Below, piece by piece: positions 1 to 6,197 of a stretch of 7,537 bases of DNA (positions are counted from its first letter, which is position 1; every line of letters begins with the position of its first letter). Source of the DNA: Acidobacteriota bacterium (GTDB taxonomy: Bacteria; Acidobacteriota; UBA4820; DSQY01); NCBI GenBank assembly GCA_021814085.1, contig JAKAJA010000083.1, positions 1-7,537 on the forward strand, read 5' to 3'. The notes under the pieces are model-generated. The model was not told the DNA's origin, did no database searches, and saw nothing but the letters and a program-made list of their open reading frames with translations. The translations under genes were made by a program, and so were the position numbers.

Positions 1-1531
1 CCTCGAGGCCGAACACGGCGGGAACACCGAACTCGCGGGCGACCGCTGCCAGGTGACTGGCCATGCCTCCGCGCTCGGTCACCAGTGCGCAGGCCCTGGG
101 AAGGAGGAGGGCGAGGTCCGGCGTCGCCTCCCCCGCCACCGCCACGAACCGATCGGGAAAGGTGGACGCATCCCGAACGTCTCGAACGTGGGCGACCGGT
201 CCCGCGGCGGCTCCGGCGGAAGCAGTGACGCCGTCCTTCAAGAGGACGCTGTAGCCAGGCACGGGCGCACCACCGCGCCGGGACGTGGGACGGAGGGCCA
301 TGGGGCGCGCCTGGATGAGCCAAAGCTGTCCGTCCCGGTCCACGGTCCACTCGACGTCGGCTGCCGTTTCCAGCTGCCCTTCGGCAATCAAAGCCAGCGC
401 CGCGACGAGGCCCCCCTCCTCGGCCGAGAGGAGAGACGGCCCGGCTGCATCAGATGCCTCCGCGCCAATGGAGAAGGGGGCCCCCGTCCGGCTCACCTCG
501 TAGCTCACGGGGGTCACGGCACCGTCCACCAACTTGCTCCCTAGTCCCGGGAGGGCCTCCACCCTCACTGAATCCGTTCCGGCCGCCGAGGGCTGCCGCG
601 AGTAGGCCACTCCCGAAACTCGCCCCTCGACCATGGCCATCACGAGGGCGCCCATACCGAGTTCCAGCGCCCCGAATCCCCGCTTCAGCCTCAGCATCAC
701 GGCGCCGGGATTGAAGAAGCCGGCGAAGACCTGGATCACCGCGGGAACCACCTCATAGGGGGGCACGCGGAGGAGGGAGTCATACTGCCCGGCAAAGGAG
801 AACGTAGAGTCCTCGCCGCTCGCGCTGCTCCGGACGGCGAAGCGCGCACCCGGGGGGAGACGCCCCACGAGTTCCTCCACCCCTGCGAGCAGCGGACCCT
901 CGACGGCGGCCGGCAGAGCCCCGTGGAGGACGGCCTCACGGAGGGTCTGGGAGATCTCGATCAAATGGGGAGGCTCGGCGGGGTCCAGCGTATCCCAAAG
1001 CGTCCGCACCAAGTCTTCCAGTCCGTTGTGGCGCAGGAATTCACGAAAGGCGGAGGTGGTGAGCACGAAGCCCCGCGGGACGATGACACCTGGGGCGCGC
1101 CCCAGGGCGCACAAGCGGGCCGCTTTCCCTCCCACGAGCCATTCGGCGTCAGAGCCAGCTCCGCCCAGGATGACAACCGGCGGGCCCGAACGTCTCTCGC
1201 CGGGGTCACGGTCCACAAGCGACTGCATGGCATTCCCTAGGCCCTCGATGGCGGGGAATAGCTCGTCGTATCGCCCCCCCGAAAGGTCGCCCAGCATCCT
1301 GGCCATGCCGAACACCTGCACGTTCAAGCGAGTGACGGTGTTCCGAAGCCGCTCCCATCCGCAGAGGCCCGCCGAAGTGCCCATGTCCTCCATTTCGGCG
1401 AGGAGTTCTAGAAACTCGTTGTTGGCGCGAAGGAGCTTCAGGTAGGCGTCGTAGCGCCTGAGCAGGGATGCGTAGGCGGCGACCTTGGGCTGGCGAGATC
1501 TGCGGAACATGGCCGACAGCCAATTGCCCAT
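1..1531 (-). CDS. PEP/pyruvate-binding (PEP synthase/PPDK-like) protein, 3' end outside the window
   Basis: Reading leftward from ATG at 1531, the frame stays open for 510 codons to the window edge, so the C-terminus is missing. Residues 1-115 form a charged, probably helical extension with no recognised domain. A PPDK_N/PEP-synthase ATP-grasp domain follows: VGGKAA around K136, then VPRGFVLTTSAF, then FAVRSSASGEDS with R234, then IQARP with R409. A phosphohistidine swivelling domain begins near residue 430 and contains TERGGMASHLAAVAREFG, whose H493 is the expected phosphorylated histidine. Family members use ATP to phosphorylate this histidine and pass the phosphate to pyruvate or another acceptor; related folds act in rifampin phosphotransferase. 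Whether a PEP/pyruvate-binding TIM barrel follows cannot be seen, so the acceptor is unknown. A GAGGGG ribosome site (1539-1544) lies 7 nt before this ATG, favouring it over the in-frame ATG at 1510. It sits 35 bp after the kinase-like gene, probably in the same operon. Confidence 0.85.
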   Translation of the reverse strand, partial: MGNWLSAMFRRSRQPKVAAYASLLRRYDAYLKLLRANNEFLELLAEMEDMGTSAGLCGWERLRNTVTRLNVQVFGMARMLGDLSGGRYDELFPAIEGLGNAMQSLVDRDPGERRSGPPVVILGGAGSDAEWLVGGKAARLCALGRAPGVIVPRGFVLTTSAFREFLRHNGLEDLVRTLWDTLDPAEPPHLIEISQTLREAVLHGALPAAVEGPLLAGVEELVGRLPPGARFAVRSSASGEDSTFSFAGQYDSLLRVPPYEVVPAVIQVFAGFFNPGAVMLRLKRGFGALELGMGALVMAMVEGRVSGVAYSRQPSAAGTDSVRVEALPGLGSKLVDGAVTPVSYEVSRTGAPFSIGAEASDAAGPSLLSAEEGGLVAALALIAEGQLETAADVEWTVDRDGQLWLIQARPMALRPTSRRGGAPVPGYSVLLKDGVTASAGAAAGPVAHVRDVRDASTFPDRFVAVAGEATPDLALLLPRACALVTERGGMASHLAAVAREFGVPAVFGLE

Positions 1532-1566
1532 GCGAAGGCCCCTCGTCTTGCGGGCGCGTGCCGCTG

Positions 1567-2376
1567 TCAGGCCTCGGCCCCCGCGGCATCGCTCTGGATT
1601 GCCATCTCTTTGACCCCGGGTACCCGCCAGACGATGGCCTGGACGTCTTCGATCTGTCCAGCCGTGCACGCCGCAACGTTGAGCGTCACCGCCCCGGAGC
1701 GCGCTCTGATGTCCACTTCCGCTTGGCTGGTCCTGGGATCGCCGATGAGGCTGGCCCTCACGCGGCTGGCCAGCGCCAGATCCTCCAGGGCGGCCTGGGA
1801 CTCGGGGGTCTCCTCGAAGCACCTGAGCTTCGCCGTGCCTGCGATGACCTCGCAGGCCTCCCGGATGTCCATGCGCTCGAGGCTCAAGAGCAGGTCGTAC
1901 TGGTTGGGATCGCCGCAGCCGACACCGTAAAGGTACTGGGTCCATCTGGCGCGGTCCTGGTCCACCTTCTGGACGTAGGCCAAGGCCTCGGGGGGACCGA
2001 GATTGAGGCTGTCCTGCACCATGGCCATGCGATATTCCAATGGGGCGATGATTCGGACCCTCAGCACGTGGCTCACGCCGCGCAGGAGCAGATGTCCCGC
2101 GTTGCCGTGGTAGATCGCCTTCCCCTCCCTAACCTCCTCGAGCAGAGCGGCCTGGATGAGGGCCAGGTAGATGTACCTCTTGTGCTTCATGCGGTCGAGA
2201 AAGGAGGGCGGCTTGTCGAGGGTTTCGCGCAGTTCCTCCTGCGTGGCTCCGTAGGCGGCCGCCTTCTCGACGATGACGTCTCTATCGATGCAGCGATAAC
2301 CCAGGGCGTCCGCAAGACATTCCGCGAGCATCTTCCCGCCGCTGAAGGACCCTCGTGATATGGTGATCACGGCCAT
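1567..2376 (-). CDS. Cytidylate kinase-like protein with C-terminal BON-like domain
   Basis: This is a 269-residue protein. The N-terminus MAVITISRGSFSGG followed by LAECLADALGY and an IDRDVI segment (residues 1-35) matches the cytidylate kinase-like family (Cytidylate_kin2 type). That family keeps the P-loop kinase fold with a diverged phosphate-binding loop rather than a standard GxxGxGK. KAIYHGNAGHLLL and VLRVRIIAPLEYR in mid-protein are also typical of it. Residues about 205-262 resemble a BON domain: strand-rich, with a central SGAVTLNV and ending VPGVKEMAI. BON domains usually bind lipid or small ligands. The natural substrate is not known, and nothing shows it phosphorylates CMP. The start at 2376 is chosen because GGAGG (2384-2388) lies 7 nt upstream and homologues begin MAxITISRG; an in-frame ATG at 2403 would add nine residues with a poorer site. 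It is preceded by its own likely promoter and followed 35 bp later by the PEP-synthase-like gene. Confidence 0.85.
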   Translation of the reverse strand: MAVITISRGSFSGGKMLAECLADALGYRCIDRDVIVEKAAAYGATQEELRETLDKPPSFLDRMKHKRYIYLALIQAALLEEVREGKAIYHGNAGHLLLRGVSHVLRVRIIAPLEYRMAMVQDSLNLGPPEALAYVQKVDQDRARWTQYLYGVGCGDPNQYDLLLSLERMDIREACEVIAGTAKLRCFEETPESQAALEDLALASRVRASLIGDPRTSQAEVDIRARSGAVTLNVAACTAGQIEDVQAIVWRVPGVKEMAIQSDAAGAEA

Positions 2377-2513
2377 GACCGGACCTCCGTGCCCTCCGTG
2401 CATCTGCTCCGTCGATTGACGCCGGACCCTGGCATTCCTATGGGTGCATCATAAGAGCAAGCTCGCGCTTGGGTCAAAAACATCGAGGCTCTTCCCGGCC
2501 TTCGCGCGGGCGG
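2377..2513. other. Intergenic gap between the siroheme genes and the kinase-like gene
   Basis: This 137-bp stretch is the largest gap inside the minus-strand block. Besides the promoter and the ribosome site of the kinase-like gene, it has a T-run near its upstream (right) end. A possible stem there (AGGC/GCCT on the minus strand) is only 4 bp long, so no convincing intrinsic terminator closes the siroheme genes. Readthrough from the upstream genes remains possible. Confidence 0.5.
2448..2477 (-). promoter_or_regulatory. Probable sigma70 promoter for the kinase-like/PEP-synthase-like unit
   Basis: On the minus strand TTGACC (2477-2472) is followed after 18 bp by TATGAT (2453-2448). Each box matches the TTGACA/TATAAT consensus at 5 of 6 positions. 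Transcription would start near 2441, giving a leader of about 65 nt before the ATG at 2376. It lies in the 137-bp gap after the precorrin-2 dehydrogenase gene, where a new transcription unit is plausible. No experimental support; the call rests on the match alone. Confidence 0.5.
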
Positions 2514-3158
2514 TCACGGCGGAACCAGGAAATCTCCGCCGAGCTCGGCACCCACGAAACCTTCGAGCGCATCCCTCCCCGCCGGGTCGAGGTACCGGAT
2601 GAGTCCCTTGGCGTGGAGCGACGAGAGAGCCGCCTGGATGCGCTCGCTCTCCCACCCCCGGAGGATCATCTCGTCTCTCAGCCGCCCCATGAACTCGACC
2701 AGGCGGGCATAGTCTTCTCCGTAGCGCTCCCCGAGCTCCTCCCGCAGCGCCCTGGCCAGGGCGGGACACCGGCCTTCCGTGGCTACCGCCAGGGTGAGAT
2801 CCCCGCGCTTCACCGTGGCGGGCAGGGTGAAGGTGCAGAGGGCCGGGCGGTCCACCACGTTGATGGGGACGCCGAGGGCCCTTGCGTCCTGGCTCACCCG
2901 CCGGTTGACCTCTTCGTCGTCGGTTGCCGCGATGGCGAGTCGGAAGCCCGCGAGATCTCCCGCCTGGTAGGGGCGCTGGCGCGCCGTGACCTTTCCCGAA
3001 TCCGCGAGTTCCTTGATCCCTTCGCAAAGGTGGGGGGCGATCACCGTCACCTCGGCCCCCGCATCGAGCAGGCCGAGCACCTTCCTGAGGGCCACGGTCC
3101 CTGCCCCCACAACTATGGCCGGCTCATGCGTCACGGTCAGGTTGACCAGGTAGCTCAA
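2514..3158 (-). CDS. Precorrin-2 dehydrogenase / siroheme synthase N-terminal domain protein
   Basis: A 214-residue protein of the CysG-N/Met8p/SirC family. It oxidises precorrin-2 to sirohydrochlorin with NAD+; some members also insert Fe2+ to give siroheme. The N-terminal Rossmann fold has the glycine motif VVGAGTVALRK (G18, G20, A23). The NVVDRPALCTF segment carries the conserved aspartate (D103) that matches the catalytic Asp of CysG and Met8p. ATEGRCPALARALREEL is the start of the helical dimerisation region. Length is normal for the stand-alone enzyme. There is no ATG start: two in-frame TTG codons, at 3164 and 3158, follow the ribosome site AGGAG (3170-3166). The one at 3158 has the better spacing (7 nt against 1 nt), so it is chosen; the other adds two residues. 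It lies 37 bp after the SUMT fusion, which makes its substrate precorrin-2, so co-transcription is likely. Confidence 0.9.
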   Translation of the reverse strand: MSYLVNLTVTHEPAIVVGAGTVALRKVLGLLDAGAEVTVIAPHLCEGIKELADSGKVTARQRPYQAGDLAGFRLAIAATDDEEVNRRVSQDARALGVPINVVDRPALCTFTLPATVKRGDLTLAVATEGRCPALARALREELGERYGEDYARLVEFMGRLRDEMILRGWESERIQAALSSLHAKGLIRYLDPAGRDALEGFVGAELGGDFLVPP

Positions 3159-3172
3159 GGGCAAGCTCCTCC
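3156..3172 (-). promoter_or_regulatory. Ribosome binding site with two tandem TTG start candidates
   Basis: The minus strand reads GGGGAGGAGC, then TTG CCC TTG. GGAGG occupies 3172-3168 and AGGAG 3170-3166. The first TTG (3164) is almost in contact with the site and the second (3158) sits at a normal distance. No ATG or GTG lies nearby that would leave the conserved N-terminal strand of the dehydrogenase intact. The strong site with a weak start codon suggests translation is tuned, but this is inference. Confidence 0.6.
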
Positions 3173-3195
3173 CCGGGGCGGTTGGGCGGACCGTG

Positions 3196-4896
3196 TCACG
3201 ACTTCTGAGCCCAGACCAGAACCGTCCCTGCCGGAAGGGTCTCCATTCTCATGTCCTGGAATCCCAATTGGACGAGAGCATCCTGCAATCGCCCGATGGA
3301 CCACGTCCGGCATCCACCCCTCCAGACGTGGCGGGCCAAGGTTCCGAGGGCGACCTCGAGGGGAGGCAGAGCACTGATGGGCAGGAAGGCGTCGTAGAGG
3401 ACGATCGTGCCTTGGGGCTTGAGGATTTCCGCCGCTTCCTCCAGGATCCGCTGGACCTGCCCTCTGTCGCACGACGCCAGCATCGCCGAGAGAACGACCG
3501 CCCCCCAGCCTTCCCCAGAAGGTGCCTTGGGCAAAAGCCTGCGGATTCCCAGACCGGTCCCCGCGAAGGGATTCACCACCTGCGTCGTGACCGACGGCCA
3601 GCGCTCGGCGATGGCCCCGCCGAAGGAGTTCGCGCCTGAACCCAGGAGGAGGACGGTACCCGCCTCGGCCAGGCTCAGCTTGTCGAGGACGGCCGGTGCG
3701 GCGAAGCGCGCCAGCGATTCCGACATGGACTGGAGAGGTGTGTCGTTCCCGGGGGCCAGAAAGTCACGCCTGCCCTCCGCCGCGTACCGTGCCAGCCCCG
3801 CCCAGGAGCCGGACTGCTTGGAAAAGTAGAGCAGGGCCGGACAGAGGCTCTGGGGAGAGGCTTCGCACAGGTATCGCGAGGCGATATCCAGATTCCGGTA
3901 GGCGCCGTTCCTCTTCTCCACAAGCCCCATGCCTACGAGCGCTTGGAGAATGTCCTCCAGGGCCTCGAACTCCAGGCCGAGATCCGCCGCCAGGGAATCC
4001 AAAGGCGTTACTTCCTCGAGCCTGTTGAAGAGACCCGCCTCGAGGGCGAAGCCCAGCGCCTGGGACCCCATGCCCGCAAGGGCGAGGCGGATCAGCTGGT
4101 CCGGCGGGGGGGCGGGCTCGAAGCGCGAGCTCCCGTCGGCCCTCCGCCTGAGCTCCCGCTGGGAGAAGCCGATGCGCTCGCGCAGGTTTACGACGGGGCC
4201 CACGACCAGCGTGGCGGGCGGTTTGACTTGCGCCTTCTCCACCGCCTCCTCGATGGTGGCCAGCGTCGCGACAACCACGTTCTCGTCGTGCCAGAAGGCC
4301 TGCTGGATCATGGCCGCCGGCGTATCGGGGCTCTTCCCGTTCTCCATGAGTTTGGCCGCGATCTTCCCCGCGTTCTTTACGCCCATGAGGAAGACCAGCG
4401 TGTCCATCCTCGCGAGGGCCGGCCAATCCAGGTGGCTCACGTCCTCCCTCGCCTCGTGCCCCGTGGCGATGCTCACGCACGAGGAGGCTTCCCTGTGCGT
4501 GACCGCGATGCCCGCGCACAGCGGCGCGGCGAGGGCCGACGATACGCCCGGAATGACTTCGAAGGGGACGCCGTGCTCGGCGAGGTATTCCGCCTCCTCC
4601 CCGCCCCGCCCGAAAAGGAAGGGATCACCCCCCTTCAGCCGCGCCACGCTCTTGCCCTCCCTCGCCTTCCGGACCATGAGTTCGTTGATCTCGTCCTGGC
4701 CCGAGTCGTGCCTCCCCACGGGTTTGCCCATGTAGAGCCTCTCGGCCGAGGGCTTGGCCAGGGCGAGGACCTCCTCCTGGATGAGGCGGTCGTAGATGAC
4801 CACGTCAACCGCCTTCAAGAGCTCCGCCGCCTTTATGGTGAGAAGCTCGGGGTGACCTGGACCTGCGCCGACGATGTAGACCTTACCTGGTTGCAT
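3196..4896 (-). CDS. Uroporphyrinogen-III C-methyltransferase fused to a second methyltransferase-like module
   Basis: A 566-residue, two-part protein. Residues 1-244 are a complete SUMT/CobA: VYIVGAGPGHPELLT (6-20, with His15 where Asp is common), VIYDRL (33-38), RLKGGDPFLFGRGGEEA (86-102), VIPGVSSALAAP (114-125), GIAVTHRE (129-136) and a final VVGPVVNLRERIGF. This part uses SAM to methylate uroporphyrinogen III at C2 and C7, giving precorrin-2. A charged, proline-rich linker (245-267) follows. Residues about 268-345 look like the winged-helix dimerisation domain of small-molecule O-methyltransferases. Residues about 413-566 look like their class I SAM fold: VLLLGSGANS (415-424), then LEEAAEILKPQGTIVLYDAF (485-504). 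The usual acidic residue after strand 2 seems to be Asn442, and no HxW-type catalytic histidine is visible. The common SUMT partner, HemD, is absent. ATG at 4896 is chosen because the SUMT motif starts at once and a GGGGAGGGG site directly precedes it; the upstream frame is open but looks non-coding. First gene of the minus-strand block. Confidence 0.9.
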   Translation of the reverse strand: MQPGKVYIVGAGPGHPELLTIKAAELLKAVDVVIYDRLIQEEVLALAKPSAERLYMGKPVGRHDSGQDEINELMVRKAREGKSVARLKGGDPFLFGRGGEEAEYLAEHGVPFEVIPGVSSALAAPLCAGIAVTHREASSCVSIATGHEAREDVSHLDWPALARMDTLVFLMGVKNAGKIAAKLMENGKSPDTPAAMIQQAFWHDENVVVATLATIEEAVEKAQVKPPATLVVGPVVNLRERIGFSQRELRRRADGSSRFEPAPPPDQLIRLALAGMGSQALGFALEAGLFNRLEEVTPLDSLAADLGLEFEALEDILQALVGMGLVEKRNGAYRNLDIASRYLCEASPQSLCPALLYFSKQSGSWAGLARYAAEGRRDFLAPGNDTPLQSMSESLARFAAPAVLDKLSLAEAGTVLLLGSGANSFGGAIAERWPSVTTQVVNPFAGTGLGIRRLLPKAPSGEGWGAVVLSAMLASCDRGQVQRILEEAAEILKPQGTIVLYDAFLPISALPPLEVALGTLARHVWRGGCRTWSIGRLQDALVQLGFQDMRMETLPAGTVLVWAQKS

Positions 4897-5046
4897 ATCC
4901 CCTCCCCCGCTGATCGGGTATCGCACATGTTTTGAGCACCGGGCCCCGTTCAAGCAGAGCGAGTTTCCCCACCGGGTGCCAGGGTGAACTATAGTGCGAG
5001 GCCGCGTTGCTTGGTAGTGGCCGCGGGGAAAGCACCCCGCCAAAAC

Positions 5047-5085
5047 GCCGACGTGTGCTCGCCCGCTTGTCTTGTCACACGCGGC
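5047..5085. repeat. Bulged inverted repeat / possible hairpin in the divergent spacer
   Basis: GCCG-A-CGTGTG at 5047-5057 pairs with CACACG-CGGC at 5076-5085. This gives ten base pairs with one bulged A and an 18-nt loop. The CGTGTG/CACACG arms could also act as a dyad operator. No T-run follows on either strand, so it is not an intrinsic terminator. In GC-rich DNA such a structure may arise by chance. Confidence 0.3.
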
Positions 5086-5185
5086 AAACTCAAGGAGGAC
5101 GGCGGCCCCCAACCCAGTGCTGAGTCATTTGCCCCAGCACGTTTGCCATTCGCGCGCCCATCCACCCCATCTGGCTCAGACAGTC

Positions 5186-5200
5186 CTATTTTGAAAATAG
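5186..5200. promoter_or_regulatory. AT-rich 7-1-7 palindrome, candidate operator
   Basis: CTATTTT-G-AAAATAG is a perfect 7-bp inverted repeat around one central base. It stands out as the most AT-rich spot in a strongly GC-rich spacer and ends 61 bp before the ATG of the cytochrome b gene, where an operator or promoter element would be expected. The 7-1-7 layout is that of Fur/PerR/Zur boxes, but the bases do not match a textbook box, so the cognate regulator is unknown. Confidence 0.4.
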
Positions 5201-5261
5201 CCGGTTCTGGCACCCATCCCTGGCGTGGCGGATGCGCGGCATGATGACGAGAGGAATCCGA

Positions 5262-6197
5262 ATGAGTCTACTAGTGTACGTCGTCGTATGTCTCTCGGTG
5301 GCGGTCTTCGTCGTCGCCAGCGCCGTGAGGGCGTGGTGGTACGCGCGCACGCCCATCCACCTGCGATGGGAGCTCTATCCCGTGCCCCATGAAGACCCCG
5401 AGCGCGTGGAGCACGGTGGCTCCATGTTCGAGGAGTTGGACTGGTGGACACATCCCCAGAGCCGGAATCTGGCGGGGGAGCTCCGGGCCATGCTTACGGA
5501 GATCCTGTTCCTCAAGGCCCTCTACGAGTTCAACAGGAAGCTCTGGTACCGCTCCTACCCATTCCACCTCGGGCTCTACCTCCTAGCGGGGACGGGCGGC
5601 CTCGTCCTCCTGGCCGCATCGCTCGTCATCTTTGCTCCCTCGATTCTCACCGGTGCTCCTGCGCTGGTTCTGCACTGGACATACTTCCTCACGGGGGCGG
5701 GCGGCGTTCTGCTCTGCGTGCTCGGTTCGCTGGGACTGCTCCACCAGCGCCTCACCGATCCCGACCTTCAGGGTTCGACCGTCCCCGGCGACGTTTTCAA
5801 TCTGTGCTTCTTCATCGTGGCCCTCTCCCTCCTCGCGGCCGGATTCCTTCTCAAGGGACCAGACGCGCCGGGCGTGGTCGCGGTGGCGGTCGGCCTGCTG
5901 ACCTTCGACAGGGGGCTTTCTATATCCGCCCTGTGGGGTTCGGGCATCATTCTCTGCGCGCTGCTCGCGGCGTACATTCCCCTGACCCACATGTCCCATT
6001 TCATCGGGAAGTACTTCACCTACCACGCCGTGCGGTGGGATGACGCTCCCACGGCCTTGAACAGCAGGATCGCCCAGAGGCTCGCCGAGTACCTCACGTA
6101 CCGGCCCACTTGGTCGGCGGCCCACGTGGGCGCCGACGGCAAGCGGACCTGGGCGGACATCGCCACGACCAATCCGTGGGAAGGGGGCAAGAAATGA
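5262..6197 (+). CDS. NarI/DsrM/TmcC-type membrane cytochrome b subunit
   Basis: A 311-residue integral membrane protein of the respiratory nitrate reductase gamma-subunit superfamily. That superfamily includes DsrM and TmcC of sulfate reducers. Five hydrophobic segments are visible near residues 3-22, 101-124, 138-160, 178-196 and 224-243, the usual number for this fold. Histidines placed to bind heme b include H102 (YPFHLGLY), H138, H161, H243 and H246 (THMSHFIGKYF). A conserved-looking soluble stretch, RWELYPVPHEDPE through FEELDWW (35-62), follows the first helix, as in the DsrM/TmcC-like subgroup rather than true NarI. It should exchange electrons between menaquinone and the iron-sulfur partner encoded next, which it overlaps by 4 bp (ATGA). 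No nitrate reductase catalytic genes are present. ATG at 5262 is chosen because AGAGG (5250-5254) lies 7 nt upstream and it puts the first helix at the N-terminus; ATGs at 5232, 5241 and 5244 lack a good site. Confidence 0.88.
   Translation: MSLLVYVVVCLSVAVFVVASAVRAWWYARTPIHLRWELYPVPHEDPERVEHGGSMFEELDWWTHPQSRNLAGELRAMLTEILFLKALYEFNRKLWYRSYPFHLGLYLLAGTGGLVLLAASLVIFAPSILTGAPALVLHWTYFLTGAGGVLLCVLGSLGLLHQRLTDPDLQGSTVPGDVFNLCFFIVALSLLAAGFLLKGPDAPGVVAVAVGLLTFDRGLSISALWGSGIILCALLAAYIPLTHMSHFIGKYFTYHAVRWDDAPTALNSRIAQRLAEYLTYRPTWSAAHVGADGKRTWADIATTNPWEGGKK

Larger units (their letters stand above)
4897..5261. other. Divergent intergenic regulatory region, no gene seen
   Basis: This 365-bp spacer separates the two divergent operons and should hold both promoters. 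I see no RNA gene or convincing small ORF. Elements present: an AT-rich perfect palindrome (5186-5200), a bulged hairpin (5047-5085), an inverted repeat GTGCTG-N12-CAGCAC (5117-5140), and ACTATAGT (4988-4995), which offers a TATAGT -10-like box on either strand but without a matching -35. No cobalamin-riboswitch B12 box was recognised upstream of the SUMT gene. An isolated GGAGG near 5093 on the plus strand is not followed at normal distance by a start codon. Confidence 0.6.

Noticed and set aside
2460..2513. Intrinsic terminator after the precorrin-2 dehydrogenase gene
   Set aside because: A T-run is present, but the only stem before it is about 4 bp and separated from the T-run, so it is too weak to call.
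3943..4935. Open frame of 330 codons on the plus strand across the SUMT part of the fusion
   Set aside because: It is antisense to well-conserved SUMT motifs and has an Arg/Gly/His-rich composition typical of a shadow frame. The same holds for plus-strand frames at 1468-2358 and 2469-3377.
4921..4985. Inverted repeat GCACCGGG ... ACCGGGTGCC upstream of the SUMT gene
   Set aside because: The arms are offset; only about seven pairs with a bulge form, which is expected by chance in GC-rich sequence.
4897..5110. Cobalamin riboswitch upstream of the SUMT gene
   Set aside because: Such elements often precede cobalamin genes, but I could not find a B12-box-like sequence or the expected stem arrangement on the minus strand.
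4897..5112. In-frame extension of the SUMT fusion upstream to an ATG at 5112
   Set aside because: The extra 72 residues show no conserved motif, while ATG 4896 has a strong ribosome site and starts exactly at the family's first strand.
4960..5235. Sigma54-type promoters: TGGCAC near 4980 on the minus strand and near 5210 on the plus strand
   Set aside because: Both have a good -24 TGGCAC, but neither has the required GC dinucleotide at the right distance for the -12 element.
5262..6197. Annotation as a true nitrate reductase gamma subunit (NarI)
   Set aside because: No narGHJ genes are beside it, and the partner is a CCG-domain iron-sulfur protein, which places it with the DsrM/TmcC-like group instead.
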